Part shown: positions 44,369 through 53,042 of the stretch, in pieces | Position numbering within the stretch: position 1 is the first letter of the stretch | Layout: each line of letters opens with the position of its first letter | From: Streptomyces hokutonensis | Lineage (GTDB): Bacteria; Actinomycetota; Actinomycetes; Streptomycetales; Streptomycetaceae | Assembly (NCBI RefSeq): GCF_000376565.1 | Contig: NZ_BARG01000038.1 | Span: forward strand, 1 to 64,000 | Direction: 5' to 3' | DNA length: 64,000 nucleotides | Position numbers and translations under genes: made by a program | Notes under the pieces: model-generated | Databases searched by the model: none | What the model saw: the letters and a program-made list of their open reading frames with translations, nothing else | What the model was told of the DNA's origin: nothing

Positions 44369-44853
44369 GCAGCCTCACCCTGGACGCCGCCGAGGAGATC
44401 ATCGACGCCGCCCACAAACGCGCCCAGGCCCTCGGGAAGGCGGTGAGCGTCGCCGTCGTGGACGCCGGCGGCTTCCCCATCGCCATCCGCCGCCCGGACG
44501 GCGCCCGCCCGCTCACCCCGGACATCGCCCGCGCCAAGGCGTACACGGCGGCCATCATGCAGCGGCCCGGCAAGATGCTGAAGAAGTGGCAGGAGAGCCA
44601 GCCGGTCTTCTTCTCCCAGCTCTCCCAACTCCCCGGCGCCGCCATGCCGATCATGGCCACCGAAGGCAGCCTCACCATCAAGAAGGACGGCGAGATCATC
44701 GGCGGTCTCGGCATCGCGGGCGGCACCGCGGACGAGGACCAGCAGATCGCCGAGGAGGTCCTCGCCTCGCTCGGCTACGAACTGGAGTTCGCCGCCTGGG
44801 GGGTCGCGGGCACGCCCGCCCCGTCCTCGCCCTCGTCCGGAAAGGACGCATGA
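44365..44853 (+). CDS. HbpS/GlcG-like protein
   Basis: A 162-residue protein of the GlcG/HbpS family (DUF336). The conserved segments are AVSVAVVDAGGFPIAIRRPDGA, ARAKAYTAA and GEIIGGLGIAGGTADEDQQIAEE. Members include heme-binding HbpS and accessory proteins of glycolate or propanediol clusters. It lacks a signal peptide, so it is cytoplasmic here. The ATG overlaps the hydrolase stop, indicating operon membership; the biochemical role is not defined. Confidence 0.88.
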   Translation: MSSLTLDAAEEIIDAAHKRAQALGKAVSVAVVDAGGFPIAIRRPDGARPLTPDIARAKAYTAAIMQRPGKMLKKWQESQPVFFSQLSQLPGAAMPIMATEGSLTIKKDGEIIGGLGIAGGTADEDQQIAEEVLASLGYELEFAAWGVAGTPAPSSPSSGKDA

Positions 44854-44856
44854 CCC

Positions 44857-45885
44857 ATGGCGGATACGTTCAACTACCGCATCGATCACCACGGCAGCCT
44901 GGTCCGCCCGGCCGAACTGACCGCGGCCCGCGCGGCCGGTGACCCCGAGGCGCTGAAGGAGGCGGAACTCCAGGCGGTCAAGGAGGCAGTCGTCCTCCAG
45001 CGCAAGCTGCGCTCCACCGTCGTCACCGACGGCGACTTCCCGCGAGAGGACTTCCGCAGCGCGGTCCTTGACGGAGTATCAGGTTTCCGGCGCACGGACG
45101 AGACCGACGCCGACGGCCTGGTCCGCTGGGTCGCGGAATCCCTGCCGAAGGCCAACGGCCCCCTGCTCGCGGACTGGGCGGCCCACCTCACCGAACTGAC
45201 GGTGATAGCCCCGAAGGCCTCGTTGCCCTCGCCCGCGTATCTCGCAGCCACCACCTTCGAACCCGGTCACGGCCCGTCCTCCGCAAGGGAGTTGGGGGAG
45301 GCCCTGGCCGAGATCGTCCTCGCCGAGATCGAGGCACTGGTCGCCAAGGGCGTACGCCTGATCCAGCTCAACAACCCGCTGCTGCTCGGCCAGTTGGCCA
45401 CCGACCCGGCCGCCCCCGGCGCGCTCTCCTTCGAGGACGCTCTCGCGGTGGACGCCTTGGCGGTACGCCTGGACGAGCGCCCCGAGGGCGTACGCATCGC
45501 GGTGGCCCCCGGCCCGGTAGCCCCCGCCACGCTCGACCCGTCCCGCACCGAGCGGCTCTACGGCGGGATCGGCGCCGATCGCTGGATCCTGCCCTTCGAC
45601 CAGGGCACCCCGGCCGAACTCGCCCTGGTCAAGGCCCTGCCCGAGGACTGTGACTTCTGCCTGGGTGTCGTCGACGCGACCGTGCCCGCGCTGGAGGACA
45701 TCGACATGGTGATGGCGAGGCTCGACGCGGTGGGCGAGTTCAAGGACCTGGAGGACGGGGCCGTAGCGCCGTCCCGTGGCTTCGCCGACGTGGCGGGCCG
45801 GCCGCTGCTGACCGCCGAGGAGCAGCGCCGGAAGATCGAGCTGGTGGAGACGATCGCCCGATACGTCTGGGGCAACGAGTTCTGA
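44857..45885 (+). CDS. UROD/MetE-like protein lacking the methionine synthase zinc site
   Basis: A 342-residue TIM-barrel protein like the C-terminal half of cobalamin-independent methionine synthase (FRTDETDADGL, KGVRLIQLNNPLLL, FDQGTPAELALVKALPEDCDFCLGVVD). The zinc ligands (His-x-Cys and the later Cys) are not visible, and the usual DEP motif reads NNP. It is therefore unlikely to make methionine. MetE-like proteins occur in several catabolic clusters with unknown roles. ATG at 44857 follows the HbpS-like stop; it ends the operon before a strong terminator. Confidence 0.75.
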   Translation: MADTFNYRIDHHGSLVRPAELTAARAAGDPEALKEAELQAVKEAVVLQRKLRSTVVTDGDFPREDFRSAVLDGVSGFRRTDETDADGLVRWVAESLPKANGPLLADWAAHLTELTVIAPKASLPSPAYLAATTFEPGHGPSSARELGEALAEIVLAEIEALVAKGVRLIQLNNPLLLGQLATDPAAPGALSFEDALAVDALAVRLDERPEGVRIAVAPGPVAPATLDPSRTERLYGGIGADRWILPFDQGTPAELALVKALPEDCDFCLGVVDATVPALEDIDMVMARLDAVGEFKDLEDGAVAPSRGFADVAGRPLLTAEEQRRKIELVETIARYVWGNEF

Positions 45886-45892
45886 CGCGTGA

Positions 45893-45922
45893 GCCGGGAA
45901 GCGCGACACCGCGCTTCCCGGC
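45893..45922. terminator. Bidirectional terminator hairpin
   Basis: GCCGGGAAGCGCG (45893-45905) pairs perfectly with CGCGCTTCCCGGC (45910-45922) over a 4-base ACAC loop, between the converging MetE-like and ABM genes. Confidence 0.8.
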
Positions 45923-45931
45923 AGGGCCCGG

Positions 45932-46219
45932 TCAGAGCACCTCGGCGAACGTCACCCTGCGATCGGTCAGCAGCGGCCAGATCGTCCGCACGATCAGCTC
46001 GTCGAAGTGCTCGGCCGCCTTGTGCGCGTCGAAACCGGCCCGGTCGGCGTACTGCTCGTACAGCACGAAACTCCCCGGCACCTCCGCCTCGGCGTGCACC
46101 TCGTACGCCAGGTTCCCCGGCTCGGCACGGGTCTGCTCGCGCACCTTCAGCAACGCGGCCCGCACAGCGTCCTCGTCGGCGGGTTCGCAGAAGTAGCGGG
46201 CGATGACTGCGTAGGCCAT
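45932..46219 (-). CDS. Antibiotic biosynthesis monooxygenase (ABM) domain protein
   Basis: A 95-residue ferredoxin-like ABM protein with the typical VIARYFCEPADEDAVRAALLKV start and GFDAHKAAEHF segment. Small dimeric ABM enzymes oxidise quinol-type aromatics without cofactor, or act as heme/quinone-related proteins. ATG at 46219 has GAGGAG upstream. It reads against the neighbouring genes and is divergent from the aldehyde dehydrogenase at 46478; it probably handles an aromatic intermediate. Confidence 0.88.
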   Translation of the reverse strand: MAYAVIARYFCEPADEDAVRAALLKVREQTRAEPGNLAYEVHAEAEVPGSFVLYEQYADRAGFDAHKAAEHFDELIVRTIWPLLTDRRVTFAEVL

Positions 46220-46477
46220 GTCGTGTGTCTCCTCAACGAATCCTCGATCGAATCCTCAGCGGATTCTCGGCTCCCGGCGGCGTGGCACATGCCGTCCGGC
46301 CTGCCGATTCCAGCACGGATCAACCCTCCGCCGACCTGCGCGCGGCGCAAGCAATGCCTGCCTGTGCGGGGCTGGTGGCACCGCCCTCACATGGTGTGTT
46401 GTCGCATTCGGCCCACTGTGGCCGCTGACTGTGCAGACCGCGGACCCGCACCGCGGCGGACGAAGGAAGTGATCTTC
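46220..46477. promoter_or_regulatory. Divergent control region (ABM / ALDH)
   Basis: The 258-bp gap holds GAATCC-TCAGC-GGATTC (46250-46266), a perfect 6-bp inverted repeat, with another GAATCC copy at 46238. A GCGCAAGCAATGC segment (46346-46358) resembles in reverse the CTTGC centre of the box at 34579 and 49197, but lacks the spaced -10. No gene is evident. Confidence 0.4.
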
Positions 46478-47926
46478 ATGCGAAGCCTGGAAACCCTCTC
46501 CGGTGGAGAGTGGGTGGCGACCGGCGAGTGGATCGAGGTGCACAACCCCGCCGATGTCCGCACCCCCCTCGCGCGCATCCCCGCCCTCGCCGCCAAGGAC
46601 GTCACCCGCGCCTACGACCACGCCGAGCGCGGTTTCGCCGTCTGGAAGCGCACCAGCCCCTTCGAGCGGGCCAGGATCTTCACGGACGCGGCCAGGCTGA
46701 TCCGCGAGCGGGTCGACGAGATCGCCGCCGACGTCACCGCCGAGAACGGCAAGACCGGCGCCGAGGCCCGCGGCGAGACCCTCAAGGCGGCCGACTTCCT
46801 CGACTACTACGCCGGCCTGGCCCGCCAGGGCTACGGCACCCTCCTGCACGACGCCCGGCCCAACACCCGCGTGCACACCCAGCGCGAGCCGATCGGCGTG
46901 ATCCTCGTGATCAGCCCCTGGAACGACCCGCTGATCACCCCGGCCCGCAAGCTCGCCCCGCTGCTCGCCGCCGGCAACGCGGCCGTGTTCAAGCCGGCCA
47001 CCGAGACACCGTTGTCGGGCCTGCACTTCGCCCGCGCCCTGCACGACGCCGGGTTGCCCGCAGGCGTGCTGAACGTGGTCACGGGCCGTACGGCCGAGAT
47101 CGAGGAGGCGCTCCTCGACGACCCGCGCATCGTCGGCATCACCTTCACCGGCTCGAACGAGGTCGGCAACCGCATCCGCCGCCGCCTCGCCGACCGCAAC
47201 GTCCGCTTCCAGGGCGAACTCGGCGGCAAGAACGCCTCGGTGGTCCTGGCGGACGCCGACCTGCCGTTCGCCGCGAAGACTGTCGTAGCGGCCTCCTTCG
47301 GCCAGGCCGGACAGCGCTGCACCGCCACGAGCCGTGTCATCGTCGAGCGTCCGGTGTACCACGAGTTCACCCGGCTGCTGGTCGCCGAGGTCGAGGCGCT
47401 CAAGGTCGGCCCGGGCAGCGACCCGGCGACCACCCTGTGCCCGCTCTCCAGCCCCAAGCAGCGCGACAGTGTCCTCGCCCACCTCAAGGGCGCCGTCGAG
47501 CAGGGCGCCACCGTCCTCACCGGCGGCGACGCCGACACCGAGGGCGACCACGCGCACGGCTGCTTCGTCCAGCCGACCGTGCTCGCCGATGTCACCGCCG
47601 AGACGGCGATCTGGCGCGAGGAGGTCTTCGGACCGGTCCTCGCCGTCCGCGCCGTGGACGACTTCGCACAGGCCGTCGATGCGGTCAACGACTCCCAATT
47701 CGGCCTGGCCGCAGCGGTGTTCACCCGCGACCTCGCCTCCGCGTACCGCTTCGCCGACGACGCCGAATGCGGGCAGATCGCCGTCAACGCGACCACCCCC
47801 GGCTGGGACGTGCACCTGCCCTTCGGCGGCTTTCACGAATCAGGCACGGGCTACAAGGAGCAGGGCGACGAGGTCCTGCGCTTCTCCACCCGGGTCAAGA
47901 CCGTCGCCGTCCACATCGGCGCATGA
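46478..47926 (+). CDS. NAD(P)-dependent aldehyde dehydrogenase
   Basis: A 482-residue ALDH. Catalytic Cys281 (FGQAGQRCTATS), base Glu247 (QGELGGKNASVV) and cofactor motif FTGSNEVGN are visible. It resembles the group acting on alpha-ketoglutaric or succinic semialdehyde. I chose the ATG at 46478 (AAGGAAG upstream); a GTG at 46469 would add three residues. Followed 33 bp later by the LhgO-like oxidase. The pair suggests oxidation of a semialdehyde and of a 2-hydroxy-dicarboxylate. Confidence 0.92.
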   Translation: MRSLETLSGGEWVATGEWIEVHNPADVRTPLARIPALAAKDVTRAYDHAERGFAVWKRTSPFERARIFTDAARLIRERVDEIAADVTAENGKTGAEARGETLKAADFLDYYAGLARQGYGTLLHDARPNTRVHTQREPIGVILVISPWNDPLITPARKLAPLLAAGNAAVFKPATETPLSGLHFARALHDAGLPAGVLNVVTGRTAEIEEALLDDPRIVGITFTGSNEVGNRIRRRLADRNVRFQGELGGKNASVVLADADLPFAAKTVVAASFGQAGQRCTATSRVIVERPVYHEFTRLLVAEVEALKVGPGSDPATTLCPLSSPKQRDSVLAHLKGAVEQGATVLTGGDADTEGDHAHGCFVQPTVLADVTAETAIWREEVFGPVLAVRAVDDFAQAVDAVNDSQFGLAAAVFTRDLASAYRFADDAECGQIAVNATTPGWDVHLPFGGFHESGTGYKEQGDEVLRFSTRVKTVAVHIGA

Positions 47927-47959
47927 GCGGGCGAGCAGCACAGAGAGAGGAGGATGCCG

Positions 47960-49168
47960 ATGGCTGACGAGACGATCGGCATCGTCGGCGCGGGCATCGT
48001 GGGCCTGGCCACCGCCCGTGAGATCGCCCTGCGCCGCCCCGGCACCCGGGTCGTGGTGATGGAGAAGGAACCCGAGGTCGCCGTCCACCAGACCGGCCAC
48101 AACTCCGGTGTCGTGCACGCCGGCATCTACTACGCGCCGGGCAGTCTCAAGGCCGACCTGTGCGTCCGGGGCGTATCGATCCTGCGCGAGTACTGCCAGG
48201 ACCGCGGGCTGCCGTACGAGGAGATCGGCAAGCTCGTCGTGGCCGTACGGCCGGACGAGCTGGGCCGGATGGAGAACCTGTACGAGCGGGCCAGGAACAA
48301 CCACGTGCCCGAACTCCGCAAGATCTCCCGGGAGGAGATCAAGGAGCTGGAGCCGCATGTCGGCGGTATCGCCGCCCTGCACTCCCCGCGCACCGCCATC
48401 ACCGACTACCCGGCGATCGCCCGCGAGTTCGCCAAGGACATCGAGGCCTCCGGCGGCGAGGTGAAGCTCGGCTTCCCGGTCACCTCGATCACCAATGTGC
48501 CGGGCGGAATCGAGGTCGCGTCCGGGCAGGAGCGGGTCCGGGTCGACCGGCTGATCCTCTGCGCGGGGCTGCACTCCGACGCGGTGGCCAAGCTGGCGCA
48601 GGACAAGAAGGCACCGAAGATCATCCCGTTCCGGGGCGAGTACATGCTCCTCAGGCCGGACCGGACCCATCTGGTGCGCGGGCTTATCTACCCGGTGCCG
48701 GATCCCCGTTACCCCTTCCTCGGCGTGCACTTCACCCCGCGTGTCGACGGCAGCGTCGAGGTCGGTCCGAACGCCGTCCTCGCCCTGGCCAGGGAGGGCT
48801 ACAAGCTCGGCCGGATCTCCCTCAAGGACCTCGCCGGACTCGCCGCCTATCCCGGCTCCTGGCGGATGGCCGCCCAGCACTGGCGGACCGGCATCAAGGA
48901 GTACCGCGGTTCGCTGTCCGCGTCGGCCTTCATGAAGGACGCGAAGCTCTACGTCCCCGGTGTCGGCGTCGCCGACGTCGTACGGGGCGGGGCAGGTGTC
49001 CGGGCCCAGGCACTGGATCCCGACGGCACGCTCGTGGACGACTTCCGCATCCATCAGGTGGGCCGGATCACCGCCGTGCGCAACGCGCCCTCGCCGGCCG
49101 CCACCGCCTCCATGGCGATCGCCGAACACATCGTCGAGGCCGTGTTCGGCGCCTCGTCCGCAAACTGA
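47960..49168 (+). CDS. L-2-hydroxyglutarate oxidase (LhgO)-like FAD enzyme
   Basis: A 402-residue FAD oxidoreductase of the DAO family. FAD motif GIVGAGIVGLATA is at the N-terminus, then VHQTGHNSGVVHAGIYY, and the LILCAGLHSD and PGVGVADVVRGGAGVRAQ segments typical of LhgO/YgaF. Such enzymes oxidise L-2-hydroxyglutarate to 2-oxoglutarate. I chose the ATG at 47960, 6 bp after GAGGAGG; an ATG at 47954 abuts that site. With the preceding ALDH it may funnel five-carbon dicarboxylates from ring cleavage to the TCA cycle. Confidence 0.88.
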   Translation: MADETIGIVGAGIVGLATAREIALRRPGTRVVVMEKEPEVAVHQTGHNSGVVHAGIYYAPGSLKADLCVRGVSILREYCQDRGLPYEEIGKLVVAVRPDELGRMENLYERARNNHVPELRKISREEIKELEPHVGGIAALHSPRTAITDYPAIAREFAKDIEASGGEVKLGFPVTSITNVPGGIEVASGQERVRVDRLILCAGLHSDAVAKLAQDKKAPKIIPFRGEYMLLRPDRTHLVRGLIYPVPDPRYPFLGVHFTPRVDGSVEVGPNAVLALAREGYKLGRISLKDLAGLAAYPGSWRMAAQHWRTGIKEYRGSLSASAFMKDAKLYVPGVGVADVVRGGAGVRAQALDPDGTLVDDFRIHQVGRITAVRNAPSPAATASMAIAEHIVEAVFGASSAN

Positions 49169-49196
49169 GAATGCCCTGCGTACAGCGGTGTTTCGC

Positions 49197-49251
49197 GCAA
49201 CTACTGCTTGCACTCCCAGCGCTCGGCAAGGCCCCCTCGCCCGCCTAGCGT
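49197..49251 (+). promoter_or_regulatory. LysR-type box and TAGCGT promoter (second copy)
   Basis: The box at 49197-49219 (GCA, one base, CT, four bases, CTTGCA, one base, T, one base, CCAG) matches 16 of 23 bases of that at 34579-34601. It is followed by exactly 26 bp and TAGCGT (49246-49251), again as at 34628. The gene start follows at 49290. No -35 is visible, consistent with activation. Confidence 0.65.
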
Positions 49252-49289
49252 TCCTTCCGTAAAGACCTTCGAGAGAAAGAGTTCCGGAC

Positions 49290-50150
49290 ATGTTCGTTGT
49301 CGACACGCAGATCCACATCTGGAAGGAAGAGAGCCCGGACCGCCCCTGGGTCCCGGGAGCGCGGGAGCGCATCCGTCTCAACGGACACCGTGAGGACCCC
49401 TTCTCCTACGAGGAGGCCCTGGAGCTGATGGACGAGGCCGGCGTCAACCGGGCCCTGATCCTGCCGCCGTCCTGGGAGGGCGACCGTATCGACTACGCCC
49501 TGGAGGCCTGCGAGGCGCACCCCGACCGCTTCGGGATCATGGCGCGCATCCCGCAGAACAAGCCCGAAGAGGGCAAGGCGATGCTGAAGGACTTCGCGCA
49601 GAACCCGCATGTGAAGGGCACCCGCCTCACCTTCCACCGGCCGCAGGACCGCAACTGGATGATCGACGGCACCAACGACTGGTACTGGCCGATCGCCGAG
49701 GAGCTGCGCATCCCGACGATGGTCCACGCGCCCATCTGGAAGCGGGAGTTGGGCGAGATCGCCGCCAAGCACCCCGAGCTGAAGATCATCATCGACCACA
49801 TGGGCATCATGGCCCGCTGTGTCGACGACGCGATCGGCTACTGGGTCTCGGAGACCGCCGACCTGGCCGCCCACCCGAACATCTATGTGAAGGTCTCGGC
49901 GCTCCCCGGCTACTCCACGCAGCCCTTCCCGAACAACAACATCCAGAAGTACGTGCGCGAGATGGTCGACAAGATGGGCCCGCAGCGCTGCTTCTACGGC
50001 ACCGACATCACCCGGCTGCTCGGGCACGGCATCACCTACACCGACACGATCGAGCAGTTCACCAAGCACTGGGACTTCACGCCCGAGGAGCTTGAATGGA
50101 TCATGGGCCGCGGTATCTCCGAGGTCCTGAACTGGCCGATCGAGGGCTGA
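49290..50150 (+). CDS. Amidohydrolase (amidohydrolase_2 / COG3618-like)
   Basis: A 286-residue TIM-barrel hydrolase. The N-terminal metal motif is DTQIHIW, in which the first His of DxHxH is Gln; later metal ligands are in IPTMVHAPIW, IIIDHMG and YGTDITR. The family includes 2-pyrone-4,6-dicarboxylate lactonase (LigI), gamma-resorcylate decarboxylase-like and fuconolactonase-type enzymes. In an aromatic island a lactonase or decarboxylase role is possible. ATG at 49290 has GAGAGAAAG upstream; it begins an operon with the ThDP and Ldh2-type genes. Confidence 0.85.
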   Translation: MFVVDTQIHIWKEESPDRPWVPGARERIRLNGHREDPFSYEEALELMDEAGVNRALILPPSWEGDRIDYALEACEAHPDRFGIMARIPQNKPEEGKAMLKDFAQNPHVKGTRLTFHRPQDRNWMIDGTNDWYWPIAEELRIPTMVHAPIWKRELGEIAAKHPELKIIIDHMGIMARCVDDAIGYWVSETADLAAHPNIYVKVSALPGYSTQPFPNNNIQKYVREMVDKMGPQRCFYGTDITRLLGHGITYTDTIEQFTKHWDFTPEELEWIMGRGISEVLNWPIEG

Positions 50151-50163
50151 GGAAGCGCGAGAG

Positions 50164-51873
50164 ATGACCGACACCACCAACTCCCCGGGCGCCGACGGCG
50201 GCGATGCTCTCGTTACCGCCTTCAACGCCGTCGGCGCCGACTACATCTTCTGTTCGTCGGGTTCCGAGTGGGCTCCCGTCTGGGAGTCCCTGGCCCGCCG
50301 TCACCGCGACGGACTGCCCTGCCCGCAGTACCTGGACCTGACCCACGAGACCGTCGCCGTCGGCATGGCCACCGGCTACGGACTCATCAGGCGCCGGCCG
50401 CAGGGCGTACTCCTGCACGCGGCCCCCGGTCTGCTCCAGGGCTCGATGGCCGTGCACGGGGCGCTGCTCGCGGGCGTCCCGATGGTGGTCAGCTCCTCGG
50501 AGTCCACCACGTACGGCGACGGCCCCGGCCAGGACCCGGGCGGCCAGTGGTACCGCAACCTGTCCATCGTCGGCGGCCCGCACCAGATCGCCCAGCCCTT
50601 CACCAAGTGGTCCAACGAGGCCGCGAGCGTCCACACCCTTCCTACGATGGTGACGCGGGCGGCGGAACTGGCCTGGCGCGCTCCGGCGGGACCGGCGTAC
50701 CTCAACGTCCCGCTGGAGATCCTCCTGGAGGAGTGGGACGGGCGTGAGGCCAAGCCGATCGTGGTGCCGGGTTCCACGCACAGCTCGCCCGAAGAGGTCG
50801 ACCCGGTCGCCCAGTTGATCCGTGAGGCCTCGAATCCGGTCATCGTCACGGAGACGGCGGGGCGCGAGGCGGGCGGCTTCGAGGCGCTCGTCGCCTTCGC
50901 CGAGGCGTGGAACATCCCCGTCGTCGAGCCCGACTCGGCGGTCTGCGGCAACTTCCCGCGCACCCACCCGCTGCACGCCGGCAGCGACATCGGCCCGTGG
51001 ATGGACACGGCGGACCTGATCCTCCTGGTCAACTGCCGCGCCCCCTTCTACCCGCCGTCGCGCCGCCCCTCCAAGGCGACCGTCGTCGTCATCGACGAAG
51101 TACCGCAGCGCCCGCACGTCGTCTACCAAGTCCTCTTCGCCGACAAGTACTTGGAAGGCAACGTCGCCAACACCCTGCGCCAGCTGGCCAAGCGGGCGAA
51201 GGACCTGGACGAGACGGCAGTGGCGGAACGCAGGGCCGCGCAGGAGGCCCGCTTCGCGGCCGAGCAGGCGGCGATCACCCAGGCCGAGACGAAGGCCGAG
51301 GGCGCCGAGGGCATCGACCCGGTGCTCGTCGCCGCCACGCTGCGCAAGCTGCTGGAGGGCCGGGACGGGATCGTCGTCGACGAGACCATCACCCACAGCC
51401 GCGTCGTCAAGCGCCATGTCCAGACCGCCGACCCCGACTCGTACTTCTACGTCCAGGGCGGCCTCGGCCAGGGCATCGCGGTCGCGCTCGGCGTCAAACT
51501 CGCCGCGAAGGAACGCCCGGTGGTCCTCACCATCGGCGACGGCGCCTTCACCTACAACCCGGTCATCCAGTCGTACGACGCCTCGAACGCCTACGAACTC
51601 CCGCTGCTGATCGTGGTGTTCAACAACCGCGTCTACAAGTCGATGAACCTGAACCACCGCAGGTTCTACCCCGAGGGCGCCGCCGCCGACACCGGCGAGT
51701 GGCTCGGCACCGACCTGCACCGGCTGCCCCGGCTCGCCGCGTTCGCCGAGCCCTTCGGGATGCACACCGAGACGGTCGACGCGCCCGAGGCGCTCGCGCC
51801 CGCGCTGGAGCGTGCGCTCAAGGCCGTGGCGGAGGGCACCACCGCCGTCGTCGACGTACTCGTCACCCGCTGA
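50164..51873 (+). CDS. Thiamine-diphosphate-dependent enzyme (acetolactate synthase-like)
   Basis: A 569-residue ThDP enzyme with N-terminal Pyr domain (activating Glu62 in THETVAVGMATGY), central domain, and C-terminal PP domain with the GDG...NN motif (458-460 to 487-488). Similar proteins are annotated as acetolactate synthase or benzoylformate-decarboxylase-like. There is no small regulatory subunit gene nearby, so biosynthetic acetolactate synthase is unlikely. It probably decarboxylates or ligates a 2-oxo acid produced in this island. ATG at 50164 lies 13 bp after the amidohydrolase stop. Confidence 0.88.
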   Translation: MTDTTNSPGADGGDALVTAFNAVGADYIFCSSGSEWAPVWESLARRHRDGLPCPQYLDLTHETVAVGMATGYGLIRRRPQGVLLHAAPGLLQGSMAVHGALLAGVPMVVSSSESTTYGDGPGQDPGGQWYRNLSIVGGPHQIAQPFTKWSNEAASVHTLPTMVTRAAELAWRAPAGPAYLNVPLEILLEEWDGREAKPIVVPGSTHSSPEEVDPVAQLIREASNPVIVTETAGREAGGFEALVAFAEAWNIPVVEPDSAVCGNFPRTHPLHAGSDIGPWMDTADLILLVNCRAPFYPPSRRPSKATVVVIDEVPQRPHVVYQVLFADKYLEGNVANTLRQLAKRAKDLDETAVAERRAAQEARFAAEQAAITQAETKAEGAEGIDPVLVAATLRKLLEGRDGIVVDETITHSRVVKRHVQTADPDSYFYVQGGLGQGIAVALGVKLAAKERPVVLTIGDGAFTYNPVIQSYDASNAYELPLLIVVFNNRVYKSMNLNHRRFYPEGAAADTGEWLGTDLHRLPRLAAFAEPFGMHTETVDAPEALAPALERALKAVAEGTTAVVDVLVTR

Positions 51874-51894
51874 ACCAGGAAGGCACCCGCCACC

Positions 51895-52974
51895 ATGTCC
51901 GACACCGCAACGCCCAAGCCGGGCAAGGTACTTGTCGCCGCAGACGACCTGCGCACCTTCTCCGCCGCGCTCCTTGAGAAGGGCGGCCTGAGCGCCGAGC
52001 AGGCGCGCACCACCGCCGACGTGTTCGTGTGGGCCGCGCTCCGTGGCGTCGACTCGCACGGCATCGCCCGCGTCCCCGCCTACCTGGAGCTGCTGGCCAA
52101 GGGCGTGGCCAACGCCGACGCCGACATCAAGGTCGAGTCCACCGCCCCGGCCGCAGCCGTACTGGACGCCGACCGCGCCCCCGGTCCGGTCGCCCTCAGT
52201 GCGGCCGCCGACGAGGCCGTAACTCGGGCCCGGATCAGTGGAGTTGCCGCCGTCGGAGTCCGCCGGACCGTGCACACCGGCGCCATCGGCTACTACGTGT
52301 CGAAGATCGCCGAGCAGGGTCTCGTCGGCATCGGCTACGTCTCGGGCATGCCCAACATGGGCTACACCGGTGTCAAGGGCGCGGCCGTGGCGACCAGCCC
52401 GCTTGCCATCGCCGTACCGGCAAAGGCGCATGCCCCGCTGCTGCTCGACATGGCGACCGCCACCATCGCCCTGGGCAAGATCCGCCAGGCGAAGGCGAGC
52501 GGCACCCCGCTGCCCGAGGGCGCGGCGGCCACGGCCGACGGGACCCCGACCACCGACCCCGAACTGGCCGTCATGCCACTGCCGTTGGGCGGCGCCAAGG
52601 GCTCCGGGATGTCCCTCGCCTTCGAGCTGCTGACCAGCGTGCTGGTCGGCGCGCCGATCTTCGCCGCCTTCCACTCGGACGACCCGCAAGGGCGCAAGCA
52701 CCGCCAGAACGCGCTGCTCATCGCCCTGGACCCGGCGGCCTTCGGAGACCCGGCCGCCTTCACCGAGGCGGTCGACGCGACGCTGGCCACCCTCAAGCAA
52801 CTGCCGCCCGCGGACGGCGCCGAGGGCGTCTTCTACCCCGGTGAGCGCAGTGCGGCGGTCGCCGAGGGACGCGGTGCGAAGGGCATTCCCGTCGCGCCCA
52901 AGGTGTGGCGTGAACTGACCGAGGCCGCAGGGAAGTTCGGCCTCACGCCGCCGGAGCCGGTGCCTTCGGCGTGA
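51895..52974 (+). CDS. Malate/L-lactate dehydrogenase (Ldh2) family oxidoreductase
   Basis: A 359-residue NAD(P)-dependent oxidoreductase of the Ldh2/YiaK/sulfolactate dehydrogenase family. The hallmark GVDSHGIARVPAYLELL is at about 51-67 and the catalytic His lies in RRTVHTGAIGYYV. Members reduce or oxidise 2-hydroxy acids (malate, lactate, sulfolactate, ureidoglycolate, 2,3-diketogulonate). It is the last gene of the operon starting at 49290 and is followed by a strong hairpin. Substrate unknown. Confidence 0.92.
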   Translation: MSDTATPKPGKVLVAADDLRTFSAALLEKGGLSAEQARTTADVFVWAALRGVDSHGIARVPAYLELLAKGVANADADIKVESTAPAAAVLDADRAPGPVALSAAADEAVTRARISGVAAVGVRRTVHTGAIGYYVSKIAEQGLVGIGYVSGMPNMGYTGVKGAAVATSPLAIAVPAKAHAPLLLDMATATIALGKIRQAKASGTPLPEGAAATADGTPTTDPELAVMPLPLGGAKGSGMSLAFELLTSVLVGAPIFAAFHSDDPQGRKHRQNALLIALDPAAFGDPAAFTEAVDATLATLKQLPPADGAEGVFYPGERSAAVAEGRGAKGIPVAPKVWRELTEAAGKFGLTPPEPVPSA

Positions 52975-52983
52975 CCCGGCGGT

Positions 52984-53022
52984 ACTTCGCCGACCGTCCT
53001 GGAGAGGGACGGTCGGCGAAGT
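52984..53022. terminator. Bidirectional terminator hairpin
   Basis: A perfect 16-bp stem (52984-52999 with 53007-53022) over a 7-base loop, followed on the plus strand by GCGTTGCTTTT. It separates the Ldh2-type gene from the convergent esterase gene. Confidence 0.85.
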
Positions 53023-53042
53023 GCGTTGCTTTTGAGGGTGGC

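Noticed and set aside
44857..45885. Cobalamin-independent methionine synthase
   Set aside because: Half the length of MetE and the zinc ligands are not seen; kept only as MetE-like.
46346..46358. Third copy of the LysR-type box
   Set aside because: It matches only the GCTTGC centre in reverse and has no TAGCGT element at the 26-bp distance.
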